Positions 9,643 through 17,356 of a stretch of DNA of 64,000 nucleotides are shown here, one piece after another (within the stretch, counting starts at the first letter, position 1; each line of letters starts with the position of its first letter). Position numbers and translations under genes: made by a program. The notes under the pieces were generated by a model that saw only the letters and a list, made by a program, of their open reading frames with translations, was not told the origin of the DNA and searched no databases. This DNA comes from Zoogloea sp. (lineage in GTDB: Bacteria; Pseudomonadota; Gammaproteobacteria; Burkholderiales; Rhodocyclaceae): contig JADJBR010000003.1 in the NCBI GenBank assembly GCA_016703645.1, positions 1-64,000 on the forward strand, read 5' to 3'.

Positions 9643-11145
9643 TCAGGCCTTGCACTGCAACAGAACGCTGGATTCGCCAGCGGCACTGAGGACACGGTAG
9701 ATCACCAGCCCTTTGTGCGGGGCGCGGCGGTCGACAACACGCCGGTTGGCGTTGCGGGGCTTGTAGCCCACACGGCGGTCGTTGGCTTCCTTGCGCTCGA
9801 CAAACTGCCGAATGCGCAGGGCACGGTCACTACGAAACTCGCGCCGGATTGTCGCCAGGACGTCTCGCACTTCGGTCTGGGTGAGCGCCTGATCGTCGCA
9901 CAGGAGTTCGATGACACCGTAGCAGCCGCCCGCGTTGGCGTCGCGCTTGAAGGCGGTGAAGCGGAAGTCGTAGCGAGGGCCGATGCTGGCATTGAGCTTA
10001 TTCGAGAAGTCGCCGAGACCCTCGATGTTCAGACCGGAGACATGCACCCCGATTGCGTGAGCCGAGGTAAAGCCAATCAGCCTATGAATGCGCCGCAGCA
10101 AGGGCACAAAGCGCCACGGACGGAGCAACACGTAGAAGCACAGGGCAAAGGCCGCGACAAAGGCGATGAGCATGTCGAGCTCGGCAACGCCGGCATACAG
10201 CCCCCCCAGGCCGATCACGCCAAACACCAATTGCACAAAGGCGAGCACTAGCACGGTGTCTTGAACACGAAAGCCTGCGCGCAGAAAGAGGTGGTGGATG
10301 TGATGCCTGTCCGGCCGGAAGGGGGAGCGCTTCATCCACAGGCGGCGCAGCATGACACTGAGTGTGTCGATGAGCGGCACCGCAAACAGCCACAGGGTGG
10401 TGACCGGCGTGATGATGCGCTGGCTGGGCGAGGCCTGGGAGAAGTCGGCCAGCAGCCATGCAAAGATGAAGCCGACCTGCATGCTGCCGTTGTCACCCAG
10501 GAAGCACCGGGCACGACGCTGGTGAAAGTAGCGCAGGTTGAAATACAGAAAACCAACGAGGCCGCCGACGATCATCACGATCAAAGCAAAGTAGGCCATG
10601 TCGCCCGCCCGGTAGGCTGCAAACGCGATAAGCAGCAGGCACACCGTCGACAGGGAGCCGGAGAGTCCGTCGATACCATCGATCATGTTGAGGGCATTGA
10701 TGGCGCCAATTGTGGCGACGAGGGTAAGGACGACACCGAAACCCCCTAGCTGGACCACCCCCAAGCCAAGATCACCAAGATCGGCGATGACGACGCCACC
10801 CCAGAAGACCATGACAGCACCCACGCATGCCTGGACAAGAAAACGGATCTTGTAGCCCAGATGGAGGATGTCATCGGCGAAGCCGGTGATGAACATGGCG
10901 ACCACGCCAAACACAAAGGGCAAGGCACGAACGGTGAACTGTGGGAAGAACTGGCTGACAATGAAGACCGCGCCCAGGGTGGCCACAAGCACGCCCACGC
11001 CACCCACAAACGGCGTTACCGTGTCATGGGCCTTATGCCCCCCGGGTTGGTCGACGATGCCAAGTTTGTGCGACGCAACGATGCCGTACCGTATTGCGAC
11101 GACTGAGACGATCACACCCAACAGGAATAGTGCAGCAGACAGCAT
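9643..11145 (-). CDS. wecA: WecA-type undecaprenyl-phosphate GlcNAc/HexNAc-1-phosphate transferase with C-terminal extension
   Basis: This integral membrane enzyme starts repeat-unit synthesis by moving a sugar-1-phosphate to undecaprenyl phosphate. About ten membrane helices fill residues 1-345. Family motifs are present: GFADDILHLGYK (Mg-binding Asp pair), NMIDGIDGLSG, FLGDNGSMQVGF and the late His motif DRHHIHHLFLR. Residues from about 350 to 500 form a soluble, charged C-terminal extension not found in E. coli WecA (367 residues), ending after a run of Arg/Asn. It is the first gene of the minus-strand locus after a long upstream region. Confidence 0.85.
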   Translation of the reverse strand: MLSAALFLLGVIVSVVAIRYGIVASHKLGIVDQPGGHKAHDTVTPFVGGVGVLVATLGAVFIVSQFFPQFTVRALPFVFGVVAMFITGFADDILHLGYKIRFLVQACVGAVMVFWGGVVIADLGDLGLGVVQLGGFGVVLTLVATIGAINALNMIDGIDGLSGSLSTVCLLLIAFAAYRAGDMAYFALIVMIVGGLVGFLYFNLRYFHQRRARCFLGDNGSMQVGFIFAWLLADFSQASPSQRIITPVTTLWLFAVPLIDTLSVMLRRLWMKRSPFRPDRHHIHHLFLRAGFRVQDTVLVLAFVQLVFGVIGLGGLYAGVAELDMLIAFVAAFALCFYVLLRPWRFVPLLRRIHRLIGFTSAHAIGVHVSGLNIEGLGDFSNKLNASIGPRYDFRFTAFKRDANAGGCYGVIELLCDDQALTQTEVRDVLATIRREFRSDRALRIRQFVERKEANDRRVGYKPRNANRRVVDRRAPHKGLVIYRVLSAAGESSVLLQCKA

Positions 11146-12015
11146 TTTTTCTTGCCCCTTATCGACTTACGCGAGCCCCGCCCATCCTGGACTCGGCAAA
11201 CGGCCTGGAGCAGCACCCCGATACAGCAAGGAACACGCCGGCCTCGTCGTTCATGACATTCACCCGTTTGGCACCAAAAAACATACTGCGCGCATTGTAT
11301 GCAGTGCCGTCGGCAATCATGAACTCAAGATATTGCAGAATGTTACATTCTCTCAGCAAGCATGGCGAGATCAAACCCCGTTGCCTTGAGGGCGACACCC
11401 GGACGCACCGGCTGACACTCTCGCCCGTTGATTGATACACGCATGCATCGCGTTCTCTGTTACAGAGCTATCCAGGCAAGCTACAAGCAAGAACCACGCC
11501 TCTTATATTTTCTTTTTTCTATCAAAAAGTTGTGCCGCCAACCGATTAGGGTTAGCTACGATTTGTAAAGATTTTCGACACAAAAAAACACATTGCATTC
11601 CCGCACGAAACAATGTCCAAGTCGACTTGGCTGCATGATTCCGGCGTTAGCTCTTACCCCCGCCCACCATTTCAGGCCCGCCGCAACCAAGAAATTCGCT
11701 GAGATCTGCCCCCCTCTCGGCGCCCGAATTGGCTCCAGCATGTCGGCATAAAGCCCCAAAATCGGACCACTCAAGCCGTTATTGATGGATTTGTCATTTC
11801 TACCGACAGCCAACCCAAAGCCGTTGGGTTTGCGTGCCCGAGACGGGCATTGGTCGGCGATCGAGAGCCCGCACCGACCGTCAAACGACACATCGATGCG
11901 AGGTTTGAATGGAGAACACCGATTTGCGCTGATGCAACCCCAAGGCGTCACGTATTGACAACAGCTACACACAGTCACACAATCCGCTCACTCGCCACAA
12001 ACACAAGGAACGTAC
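11146..12015. other. 870-bp region without a supportable gene
   Basis: This stretch separates wecA (minus) from the toxin-antitoxin pair (plus). The part at 11490-11640 is clearly more AT-rich than its surroundings. Short open frames on both strands (for example 11159-11440 and 11556-11978, both minus) show no family features and irregular composition. It should hold the promoter of the polysaccharide operon on one side and that of the toxin-antitoxin operon on the other. Confidence 0.5.
11486..11501 (-). promoter_or_regulatory. Possible sigma-54 promoter upstream of wecA
   Basis: On the minus strand the bases read AGGCGTGGTTCTTGCT. GG and GC have the required -24/-12 spacing, and GGC..G....TTGC agrees with TGGCACG-N4-TTGC except at three positions. 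The predicted start would leave a leader of about 330 nt before wecA. One match in an AT-rich region can be chance, so this is tentative. Confidence 0.3.
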
Positions 12016-12291
12016 ATGCGCGACGCCGCCATCAATCTGCGCGCACTGCCCGAGCAGCGCGATCTGATCGATCACGCTGCCCGCCTACTGGGCAAGAACC
12101 GTTCGGACTTCATGCTGGAAGTCGCCTGCGAGCGCGCCCAAGCCGTTGTGCTGGACCAGGTTTTTTTCAACCTGGACCCGGACAAGTTCAAGCAATTCAC
12201 CGCCTCGCTGGATACCCCCCCTGCTGCACCCAATCCGGGGCTTGAGCGACTGATGGCTGTGAAGCCCCCATGGAGCACGGACGCGGAATGA
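12016..12291 (+). CDS. DUF1778 antitoxin (TacA/AtaR type)
   Basis: This 91-residue protein has the DUF1778 pattern: an N-terminal ribbon-helix-helix DNA-binding part (INLRALPEQRDLIDHAARLL, then KNRSDFMLEVAC) followed by a variable tail that wraps the toxin (VFFNLDPDKFKQFTASLD). In this family the antitoxin neutralises a GNAT acetyltransferase toxin and represses its own operon. The stop overlaps the toxin start as ATGA, the usual coupled arrangement. Confidence 0.9.
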   Translation: MRDAAINLRALPEQRDLIDHAARLLGKNRSDFMLEVACERAQAVVLDQVFFNLDPDKFKQFTASLDTPPAAPNPGLERLMAVKPPWSTDAE

Positions 12292-12782
12292 GCCTGCGAC
12301 TGACGGCACCTCAACCGCTTGCAGCCACCCATCAGCTTGATGATTTTGCATGTGGGGAAGCCAGCCTCGACGATTGGCTCAGGCGCCGGGCACTCGTCAA
12401 CCACCAAAGCGGCGCCAGCCGAACCTTTGTTGTCACAGATGAAGAGGGGTGCGTTTTTGCTTATTACGCCTTGGCTGCCGGCGCGGTCGCGCACCGCACC
12501 GCAACAGGCAGCGTACGGCGCAACATGCCCGACCCTGTGCCGATGATGGTACTTGCGCGGCTGGCGGTCGATCAGCGCGCCCAAGGCACCAAGCTTGGCG
12601 CCGCCCTGCTGCAGGATACTGTCAAACGGGCTGCTTTCATTTCTGAGAGTGCCGGGGTTCGGGCATTGCTCGTCCACACCTTGCACGAGCGAGCCAGGCA
12701 GTTTTACGAACACTATGGCTTCCAGGTTTCACCGCAGCATTCCATGACCTTGATGCTGCGCTTGAATACGGCGGGCGTATAA
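12288..12782 (+). CDS. GNAT-family toxin (TacT/AtaT type aminoacyl-tRNA acetyltransferase)
   Basis: Known members acetylate the amino group of aminoacyl-tRNA and stop translation. The protein (164 residues) opens with the family segment HQLDDFACGEASLDDWL, has the strand RTFVVTDEEGCVFAYYALA, the acetyl-CoA loop region MMVLARLAVDQRAQGTKLG (a Q/R-x-x-G-x-G/A variant) and ends with the catalytic-type tyrosine block ARQFYEHYGFQ. The ATG at 12288 overlaps the antitoxin stop and is preferred over an upstream in-frame ATG at 12270. It lies beside a tRNA array, although its targets would be charged tRNAs in general. Confidence 0.88.
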   Translation: MSLRLTAPQPLAATHQLDDFACGEASLDDWLRRRALVNHQSGASRTFVVTDEEGCVFAYYALAAGAVAHRTATGSVRRNMPDPVPMMVLARLAVDQRAQGTKLGAALLQDTVKRAAFISESAGVRALLVHTLHERARQFYEHYGFQVSPQHSMTLMLRLNTAGV

Positions 12783-12818
12783 AAAGCAAAAGCTGCCCTT
12801 GGGCAGCTTTTGCTTTAT
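12783..12818. terminator. Bidirectional terminator between toxin gene and tRNA array
   Basis: AGCAAAAGCTGCCC pairs with GGGCAGCTTTTGCT across a short loop, with A-rich and T-rich flanks on both sides. It can therefore end the plus-strand toxin operon and the minus-strand tRNA operon. Confidence 0.85.
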
Positions 12819-12843
12819 CGGATCAACCTGACCCGAAGAACGT

Positions 12844-12920
12844 TGGCGGAGTGGACGGGACTCGAACCCGCGACCCCCGGCGTGACAGGCCGGTATTCTA
12901 ACCAACTGAACTACCACTCC
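12844..12920 (-). tRNA. tRNA-Asp (GUC), copy 1
   Basis: The reverse complement folds as a 77-nt cloverleaf: acceptor GGAGUGG, D-loop AGUUGGUU, anticodon GUC in the loop CUGUCAC, T-arm GGGUUCGAGUCCC, encoded CCA. It is the last gene of the first Ala-Glu-Asp unit and precedes the shared terminator. Confidence 0.95.
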
Positions 12921-12982
12921 ATTTGACTTGCCTTCAATCCTTGACTGAAGCGCCTGCACTACTGCTGCAGGACTTTGCATCC

Positions 12983-13058
12983 TGGCGTCCCCACGGGGAT
13001 TCGAACCCCGGTTATCGCCGTGAAAGGGCGGTGTCCTAGGCCTCTAGACGATGGGGAC
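12983..13058 (-). tRNA. tRNA-Glu (UUC), copy 1
   Basis: This is a 76-nt cloverleaf on the minus strand: acceptor GUCCCCA, anticodon UUC in the loop CUUUCAC, T-arm GGGGUUCGAAUCCCC, encoded CCA. It lies between the Ala and Asp genes of unit 1. Confidence 0.95.
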
Positions 13059-13074
13059 TTGACACTGAATTTTG

Positions 13075-13150
<76 letters not shown>

Positions 13151-13169
13151 ACGATACTGCTAACTCTCA

Positions 13170-13291
13170 GGGGGGGGGAAAAAAATCGGCGGGGGGCCGG
13201 GTTTCGCCCCCGGGGGCGCCCCCGGCCCCCCGGGGGGGGCGCGCGCCGGGGGGGGGCCCGAAACCCCCCCTCTGTTTTTTCCCGCTCAGGC
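13170..13291. other. G/C homopolymer tract inside the tRNA array
   Basis: The sequence is almost entirely runs of G or C of 4-9 bases with a few A and T runs, starting with nine G and seven A. It encodes nothing plausible and resembles neither the rest of the window nor a known repeat. It sits exactly between two repeated tRNA segments. The best reading is a sequencing or assembly artefact at a repeat boundary; a real low-complexity insertion cannot be excluded. Confidence 0.6.
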
Positions 13292-13315
13292 CCCTACCCT
13301 GGAACCTGCCTTTCC

Positions 13316-13391
13316 TGGCGTCCCCACGGGGATTCGAACCCCGGTTATCGCCGTGAAAGGGCGGTGTCCTAGGCCTCTAGACGATGGGGAC
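13316..13391 (-). tRNA. tRNA-Glu (UUC), copy 2
   Basis: The 76 bases are identical to the other Glu copies. This one is isolated: it lies downstream of a terminator hairpin and is followed (minus direction) by the G/C tract instead of an Asp gene. It may be the stump of a third Ala-Glu-Asp unit or the product of a mis-join. Confidence 0.9.
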
Positions 13392-13406
13392 CTGCTGACC
13401 GACAAC

Positions 13407-13426
13407 AAAGGGGCCAAGGCCCCTTT
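13407..13426 (-). terminator. Terminator after tRNA-Asp copy 2
   Basis: AAAGGGGCC and GGCCCCTTT form a perfect 9-bp stem with a 2-base loop, and the minus strand continues TTTGTTGT. It closes the Ala-Glu-Asp unit transcribed from the promoter at 13790-13762. Confidence 0.75.
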
Positions 13427-13436
13427 AGCAAAACGT

Positions 13437-13513
13437 TGGCGGAGTGGACGGGACTCGAACCCGCGACCCCCGGCGTGACAGGCCGGTATTCTAACCAACT
13501 GAACTACCACTCC
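13437..13513 (-). tRNA. tRNA-Asp (GUC), copy 2
   Basis: This 77-base gene is identical to copy 1, including the flanking bases CGT at the 3' side and ATTT at the 5' side. It is the third gene of the unit Ala-Glu-Asp on the minus strand. Confidence 0.95.
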
Positions 13514-13579
13514 ATTTACCCAGTCATTCAGCCTGCTTCAGCTAAATGCGCCTGCCATGCTGCCGCAGGACTTGAATTT

Positions 13580-13655
13580 TGGCGTCCCCACGGGGATTCG
13601 AACCCCGGTTATCGCCGTGAAAGGGCGGTGTCCTAGGCCTCTAGACGATGGGGAC
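13580..13655 (-). tRNA. tRNA-Glu (UUC), copy 3
   Basis: This 76-base gene is identical to the other Glu copies. It is the middle gene of the complete Ala-Glu-Asp unit. Confidence 0.95.
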
Positions 13656-13669
13656 CAAACTGCAATTCT

Positions 13670-13745
<76 letters not shown>

Positions 13746-13761
13746 GTCCAACGAAGACCGC

Positions 13762-13790
13762 ATTATAGGTGTCGAACCGGGGTTTGTAAA
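13762..13790 (-). promoter_or_regulatory. Sigma-70 promoter of the tRNA operon
   Basis: The minus strand has TTTACA (13790-13785), a spacer of exactly 17 bases, and a perfect TATAAT (13767-13762), followed by a GC-rich discriminator (GCGGTC) as expected for a growth-rate-controlled stable RNA promoter. The first mature base of tRNA-Ala lies 17 bases further on. Confidence 0.85.
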
Positions 13791-13965
13791 CCACTTTTTG
13801 CGACGAACGCATTGAAGATGCGCGCGTGTGATCTTCACTATAGATGGAATCGCGTGGGGTTTTTACAGCAAGGCGCTGCCGGCTAAAACAACTGATGGCA
13901 GCAGCAACCCAGGGGCAACGGAAGCCACGCCCGCTGACGTTTGGTGCGATCGCCCGGCAGAATAG

Positions 13966-13991
13966 AAAACGGCGGCTTGCGCCGCCGTTTT
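13966..13991 (-). terminator. Terminator of the PEP-CTERM gene
   Basis: AAAACGGCGGC and GCCGCCGTTTT pair across a short TTGC loop, directly after the stop at 14015 in the minus direction. The T-run lies on the minus-strand 3' side. Confidence 0.8.
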
Positions 13992-14014
13992 GACCTGCAC
14001 GAAGCAAACTGCGA

Positions 14015-14833
14015 TCAGGCAGCCTTGCGACGACGGGCAGCCGCCAGGCCAGCCAGGCCGAGGCCGAGCATGCCAAGGGTGGCGGGTTCCGGAACGGTGA
14101 AGAGAACACCATTGGCGGCGAAGGTGCCGTCGATGATGGCGTTGCGGTTGCCAGCAGGCAGGCTGAACGGATTGACCGCCGGCAGGTTGTCGAGGGCCAG
14201 CAGGGCGTCTTCGAAGCTGCCACCAACGAGGTTGGTTTCGTCGATCAGGATTTCGATGGAGTCCTGGAACAGCTTGTAAGACACATCAACCGTGCCGGAA
14301 ACCGGATTGACGAGGAAGGAGCCCAGGCCCAGCAGGGTGCCGAACAGGGACGTGGCGCCCGCGCCGCTGATGGTGATCGCGCCGGTGGTGTAGGGAATGG
14401 ACTGCAGAACGCCATCCAGCTTCAGGGAGGTGGTGCCGACGCCGTTGAAGTCGAACTCAACCAGGCTGCTGGAGGTGTTGGTGACAGCCACGTTGCCGCT
14501 GCCAACCTTGGTGGTGGTGGGGTACACGGCGCCCAGATCAGGGCCGACGATGCCGTCGTAGTCGATCAGGGAGGAGGTGCCGGCAAGGGCGTAGATGTTG
14601 TAGTTGCCGGCGGGCGGCACCTGGATGGTGACCTTGCCATCAACGTTGGTCAGGGTGACCTTGAACTGCTTGTCGGCATCCGGGGCCGTGGGGCCGGCGG
14701 TGTTGGTGCCGAAGTCGGAGATAACGAAATCACCGGTCAGGCCGGCGAAGGTGGTGGCGTAGCTGGCAGCGAAAGAGGCCGAGCTGGCGGTGGCGAGGGC
14801 CGCGACGGTAGCGGCTACAGCGAATTTCTTCAT
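14015..14833 (-). CDS. Secreted PEP-CTERM sorting-domain protein
   Basis: The 272-residue protein has a clear signal peptide (MKKFAVAATVAALATASSAS...) and ends with the PEP-CTERM signal VPEPATLGMLGLGLAGLAAA followed by RRRKAA. The middle is Gly/Thr/Ser-rich and beta-strand-like, with no enzyme motif. In exosortase systems such proteins are cut at the signal and delivered to the surface or matrix, often with exopolysaccharide; in Zoogloea they take part in floc formation. No exosortase gene is in this window. A GGAGAG ribosome site lies 6-8 bases before the ATG. The gene stands alone between its own promoter and terminator. Confidence 0.9.
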   Translation of the reverse strand: MKKFAVAATVAALATASSASFAASYATTFAGLTGDFVISDFGTNTAGPTAPDADKQFKVTLTNVDGKVTIQVPPAGNYNIYALAGTSSLIDYDGIVGPDLGAVYPTTTKVGSGNVAVTNTSSSLVEFDFNGVGTTSLKLDGVLQSIPYTTGAITISGAGATSLFGTLLGLGSFLVNPVSGTVDVSYKLFQDSIEILIDETNLVGGSFEDALLALDNLPAVNPFSLPAGNRNAIIDGTFAANGVLFTVPEPATLGMLGLGLAGLAAARRRKAA

Positions 14834-14943
14834 GAGGTCTCTCCAATACAGGTCAAACGGATTTCAGATCTTACGTGCCGACCCTGATCAGATGACTCGC
14901 TGATTTTTTGGGCTGGCCCTTTAAGGCGACGTGAAAACAATCC

Positions 14944-14959
14944 AGCAATAAACATGCCC
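14944..14959 (-). promoter_or_regulatory. Probable sigma-54 promoter of the PEP-CTERM gene
   Basis: The minus strand reads GGGCATGTTTATTGCT. GGCA and TTGC are at the exact -24/-12 spacing, with mismatches only at the T before GG and at the base after CA. The predicted start is near 14933, giving a leader of about 100 nt. RpoN control of PEP-CTERM genes is described in floc-forming Zoogloea, so this fits prior knowledge; no enhancer site was identified. Confidence 0.55.
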
Positions 14960-15076
14960 AAAGCCAAAAATCGCAATAATTCATGGGTTTATCGTTTCTG
15001 ACAAAACCCGGCGAAGTGTGATTGTAAAATTTGCCGACACAGACCCGCGGCAACGGATACTGGGCCCAAAGTGGGC

Positions 15077-16501
15077 TCAGTCCGCCGCCCTTCTGCCCTG
15101 TAAAACCTTGCCTGGGTTCATCAGGCCTCGGGGGTCGAGCACGTACTTGATGCGGTGCATGAGTTCCAGCTCGACGGCGGGTTTGTAGGCGGGAAGTAGC
15201 GCCCGTTTGAGCTGGCCGATGCCGTGCTCGGCCGAGATGGAGCCGCCCAGTTCATGCACAAGATCATGCACCACGCGCCCCACCTCTTCGGTGCGGGCGA
15301 TGAAGGCGGCGTTTTCGTCGCGGTGGGGGCGGGACTGGTTGTAGTGGAGGTTGCCGTCGCCCACGTGCCCGAAGGCGACGATGCGCAGGCCGGGGTAGCA
15401 GGCTTCCAGGGCCGCGCCGGCCCGGTCCAGGAATTCGGGGATGGCACTGACGGGCACGGCGATGTCGTGCTTGATGCTGACGCCTTCGCGCTTCTGGGCT
15501 TCGGAGATGTTCTCGCGCAGGTTCCACAGGGCGGTGGCCTGGGCCTGGCTGGCGGCGACGGTGCCATCGAGGACGGCGCCGTCTGTGATGGCGGTGGCGA
15601 GTTCGGCCTCAAGGACGGCGGCAAGGTCGACACTGATGAGGGTGTCGGTGAGTTCGACGAGCACATACCAGGGGTGGGCCTGGGGCAGCGGATCGCGGGC
15701 GCCGGGGATGTGCTGCAGGACGAGATCGAGGGACGGGCGGCTGATGAGTTCGAAGGCGGTGACCCGGTCGCCCGCCACGCTGAGCAGGCGGGAGAGCAGT
15801 TCGACCGCGGCGGCGGGGCTGGCCACGGCGAGCCAGGCGGTGACTGTCTGACGCGGTTTGGCGAAGAGCTTGAGGGTGGCGGCGGTGATGATGCCGAGGG
15901 TGCCTTCGGCGCCGATGAAGAGGTGTTTGAGGTCGTAGCCGGTGTTGTCCTTGCGCAGGGCGCGCAGGCCGTTCCAGATCTGGCCATCGGGCAGGACGAC
16001 TTCAAGGCCGAGGACCAGCTCGCGGGTGTTGCCGTAGCGCAGCACCTGCACGCCGCCCGCATTGGTGGAGATGACGCCGCCGACCTCGCAGCTACCTTCG
16101 CTGGCGAGGGACAGGGGGAACAGGCGCCCTGCCCCGTCGGCGGCGGCCTGGACGTCGGCCAGGGTGACGCCGGCGTCGACGGTGATGGCGTTGTTGGCGG
16201 GGTCGACGCTGCGGATCTGGCGCAGGCGGGAGAGATTGACAACGACCGCGTTGCCGTCCGCCAGGGGCGTGGCGCCGCCGCACAGGCCGGTGTTACCCCC
16301 CTGGGGCACGATGGGCACGCCGACAGCCACGCAGGCCTGCACCACGGCAGCGACCTGTGCAGTGTCGGCGGGCAGGACGACAGCCAGCGCGGTGCCCGTA
16401 TAGCGGCCCCGCCAGTCGGTGAGGTAGGGCGCGGTGGCGGTTGGGTCGGTGAGGCAGTGGGCTGCGCCGACGAGGGTGCGCAGGGTATCGAGCAGGGTCA
16501 T
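15077..16501 (-). CDS. GlcD/D-2-hydroxyacid dehydrogenase-type FAD-linked oxidase
   Basis: This is a full-length VAO/PCMH-family flavoenzyme (474 residues). It would oxidise a D-2-hydroxyacid such as D-lactate, glycolate or D-2-hydroxyglutarate. The FAD-binding half has VPIVPQGGNTGLCGGATP, VDAGVTLADVQ and SEGSCEVGGVISTNAGG. The C-terminal FAD-oxidase domain has IKHDIAVPVSAIPEFL, the His pair of FGHVGDGNLHYN, and SAEHGIGQLKR. The ATG at 16501 aligns with the family start; upstream in-frame codons look non-coding. The substrate cannot be fixed from sequence. Confidence 0.85.
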   Translation of the reverse strand: MTLLDTLRTLVGAAHCLTDPTATAPYLTDWRGRYTGTALAVVLPADTAQVAAVVQACVAVGVPIVPQGGNTGLCGGATPLADGNAVVVNLSRLRQIRSVDPANNAITVDAGVTLADVQAAADGAGRLFPLSLASEGSCEVGGVISTNAGGVQVLRYGNTRELVLGLEVVLPDGQIWNGLRALRKDNTGYDLKHLFIGAEGTLGIITAATLKLFAKPRQTVTAWLAVASPAAAVELLSRLLSVAGDRVTAFELISRPSLDLVLQHIPGARDPLPQAHPWYVLVELTDTLISVDLAAVLEAELATAITDGAVLDGTVAASQAQATALWNLRENISEAQKREGVSIKHDIAVPVSAIPEFLDRAGAALEACYPGLRIVAFGHVGDGNLHYNQSRPHRDENAAFIARTEEVGRVVHDLVHELGGSISAEHGIGQLKRALLPAYKPAVELELMHRIKYVLDPRGLMNPGKVLQGRRAAD

Positions 16502-16626
16502 GGCGGGCTGCGATGGAAGAAGGACAGGTTCGGGTTGGTGGGCGGGGATCGAGATCGTCCGAGCGGAGCACGGTGATGCATTGGCATGCTGATGAATGCC
16601 CCCTGTGAAGAGCCCAGGCCGCATGC

Positions 16627-16660
16627 CATCAGACGGCGCAAGGTGCTGATGCGCGTCGCC
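16627..16660. repeat. 34-bp repeat, copy A
   Basis: The 34 bases from CATCAGACGGCGCAAGGTGC recur at 17323-17356 with two mismatches, in the same orientation. The two copies bracket the BrnT/BrnA remnant. Copy B overlaps the end of a transposase remnant, so the repeat may be part of an IS end or a dispersed intergenic repeat. Confidence 0.7.
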
Positions 16661-16686
16661 CTGCCAAGCCCGGCGGTGATGCCAGG

Positions 16687-16980
16687 TCAGGGCGCAGAGT
16701 GGTCCTTGAGCCATTCGCGCAATGCGTCATTCATTCGGGTTTGCCACCCGGCACCGCCAGCACGGAAGGCGGCAAGAACATCACGGTCAATCCGAATGGC
16801 AACCTGCTCCTTGGAACCCGTTCCAGAGGGCCGTCCACGACCCCGGCGGGACGCTTCAACGCCCGCGCGCAGCTCTTCCTCTGTCGCAGGGCGGTCGTCC
16901 TCATCCTTGCCGTCCCAAACGAAATGTCCGCCCGCGGGCAGGCTCTGCATCGCCTTCAGGATTTGTTCCCTTTCAGTCAT
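16687..16980 (-). CDS. brnA: BrnA-type antitoxin
   Basis: This is a 97-residue member of the BrnA/COG3514 family. It has an N-terminal toxin-binding part (MTEREQILKAMQSLPAG, FVWDGKDEDDRPATEEEL) and a C-terminal ribbon-helix-helix DNA-binding part (KEQVAIRIDRDVLAAFR, GWQTRMNDALREWL). The ATG at 16980 overlaps the last codons of the brnT remnant, as in intact pairs; another in-frame ATG lies at 17001. The toxin partner is incomplete, so this looks like an orphan antitoxin. Confidence 0.85.
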   Translation of the reverse strand: MTEREQILKAMQSLPAGGHFVWDGKDEDDRPATEEELRAGVEASRRGRGRPSGTGSKEQVAIRIDRDVLAAFRAGGAGWQTRMNDALREWLKDHSAP

Positions 16981-17128
16981 CTTCTTGACTGATCCAGTCA
17001 TAGTAGGCCTCCGATTCTTTCTCGCTGGCGTAGCGAAAGCTGATGATGCGCGTCGTGCTGTCTCGCTCTAGATGGACCACGGTCAAGACAGCCAGCCGGT
17101 TTAGAACATACGACAGCGACTGAATCCG
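16973..17128 (-). pseudogene. brnT: BrnT toxin remnant (C-terminal part)
   Basis: The minus-strand frame ending at 16973 reads ...RLAVLTVVHLERDSTTRIIS, then FRYASEKE. This is the second half of BrnT, an RNase of the RelE-like fold of about 90-100 residues. A TAG at 17131-17129 ends the frame upstream and no MxFEWDPxKA-type N-terminus precedes it. It overlaps brnA by a few bases, the normal toxin-antitoxin order. The toxin is probably dead, unless the stop is a sequence error. Confidence 0.65.
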
Positions 17129-17322
17129 CTACTCCCCAGCGCGCACCACCGGGACGTCCAGGCGGTAGCGCGATCCCATGGATTTACTGTAGATGCGTTA
17201 TTTACGTCGGTCAAGAATATTTGTAGATGCAATAATTGGCAGGGTGTTGAAGATCTTCGCCTCACCTCCGGCCTTCCCGCCACCTGGAAAAAATGCCCCA
17301 GTTGAGAATCCACGCCTCGCGT

Positions 17323-17356
17323 CATCAGACGGCGCAAGGTGTTGATGCGCTTCGCC
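17323..17356. repeat. 34-bp repeat, copy B
   Basis: This is the second copy of the 16627-16660 repeat, with two substitutions. It overlaps the 3' end of the transposase-like remnant and marks the far side of the BrnT/BrnA segment. Confidence 0.7.

Noticed and set aside
11159..11440. Minus-strand frame of 93 codons upstream of wecA
   Set aside because: No family features, poor start context and composition like non-coding DNA; it lies in what must be the wecA leader.
11556..11978. Minus-strand frame of 140 codons in the long intergenic region
   Set aside because: Cys/Arg/Pro-rich translation without domain signs, spanning a sharp change in base composition; no ribosome site.
13151..13315. 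G/C-rich block as a small RNA or replication origin
   Set aside because: No DnaA boxes, promoter or terminator; the run pattern fits a technical artefact better.
14843..15060. Possible small gene between the PEP-CTERM gene and the FAD oxidase
   Set aside because: The only frame (about 60 codons) overlaps the predicted sigma-54 promoter and shows no coding signature.
15224..16576. 450-codon plus-strand frame opposite the GlcD-type oxidase
   Set aside because: It is the antisense of a well-supported flavoenzyme; long shadows arise from high G+C codon bias. The same holds for 17661-19658, 20718-22196, 41255-42799, 49348-51276, 51558-53750, 53608-55044 and 59676-62183.
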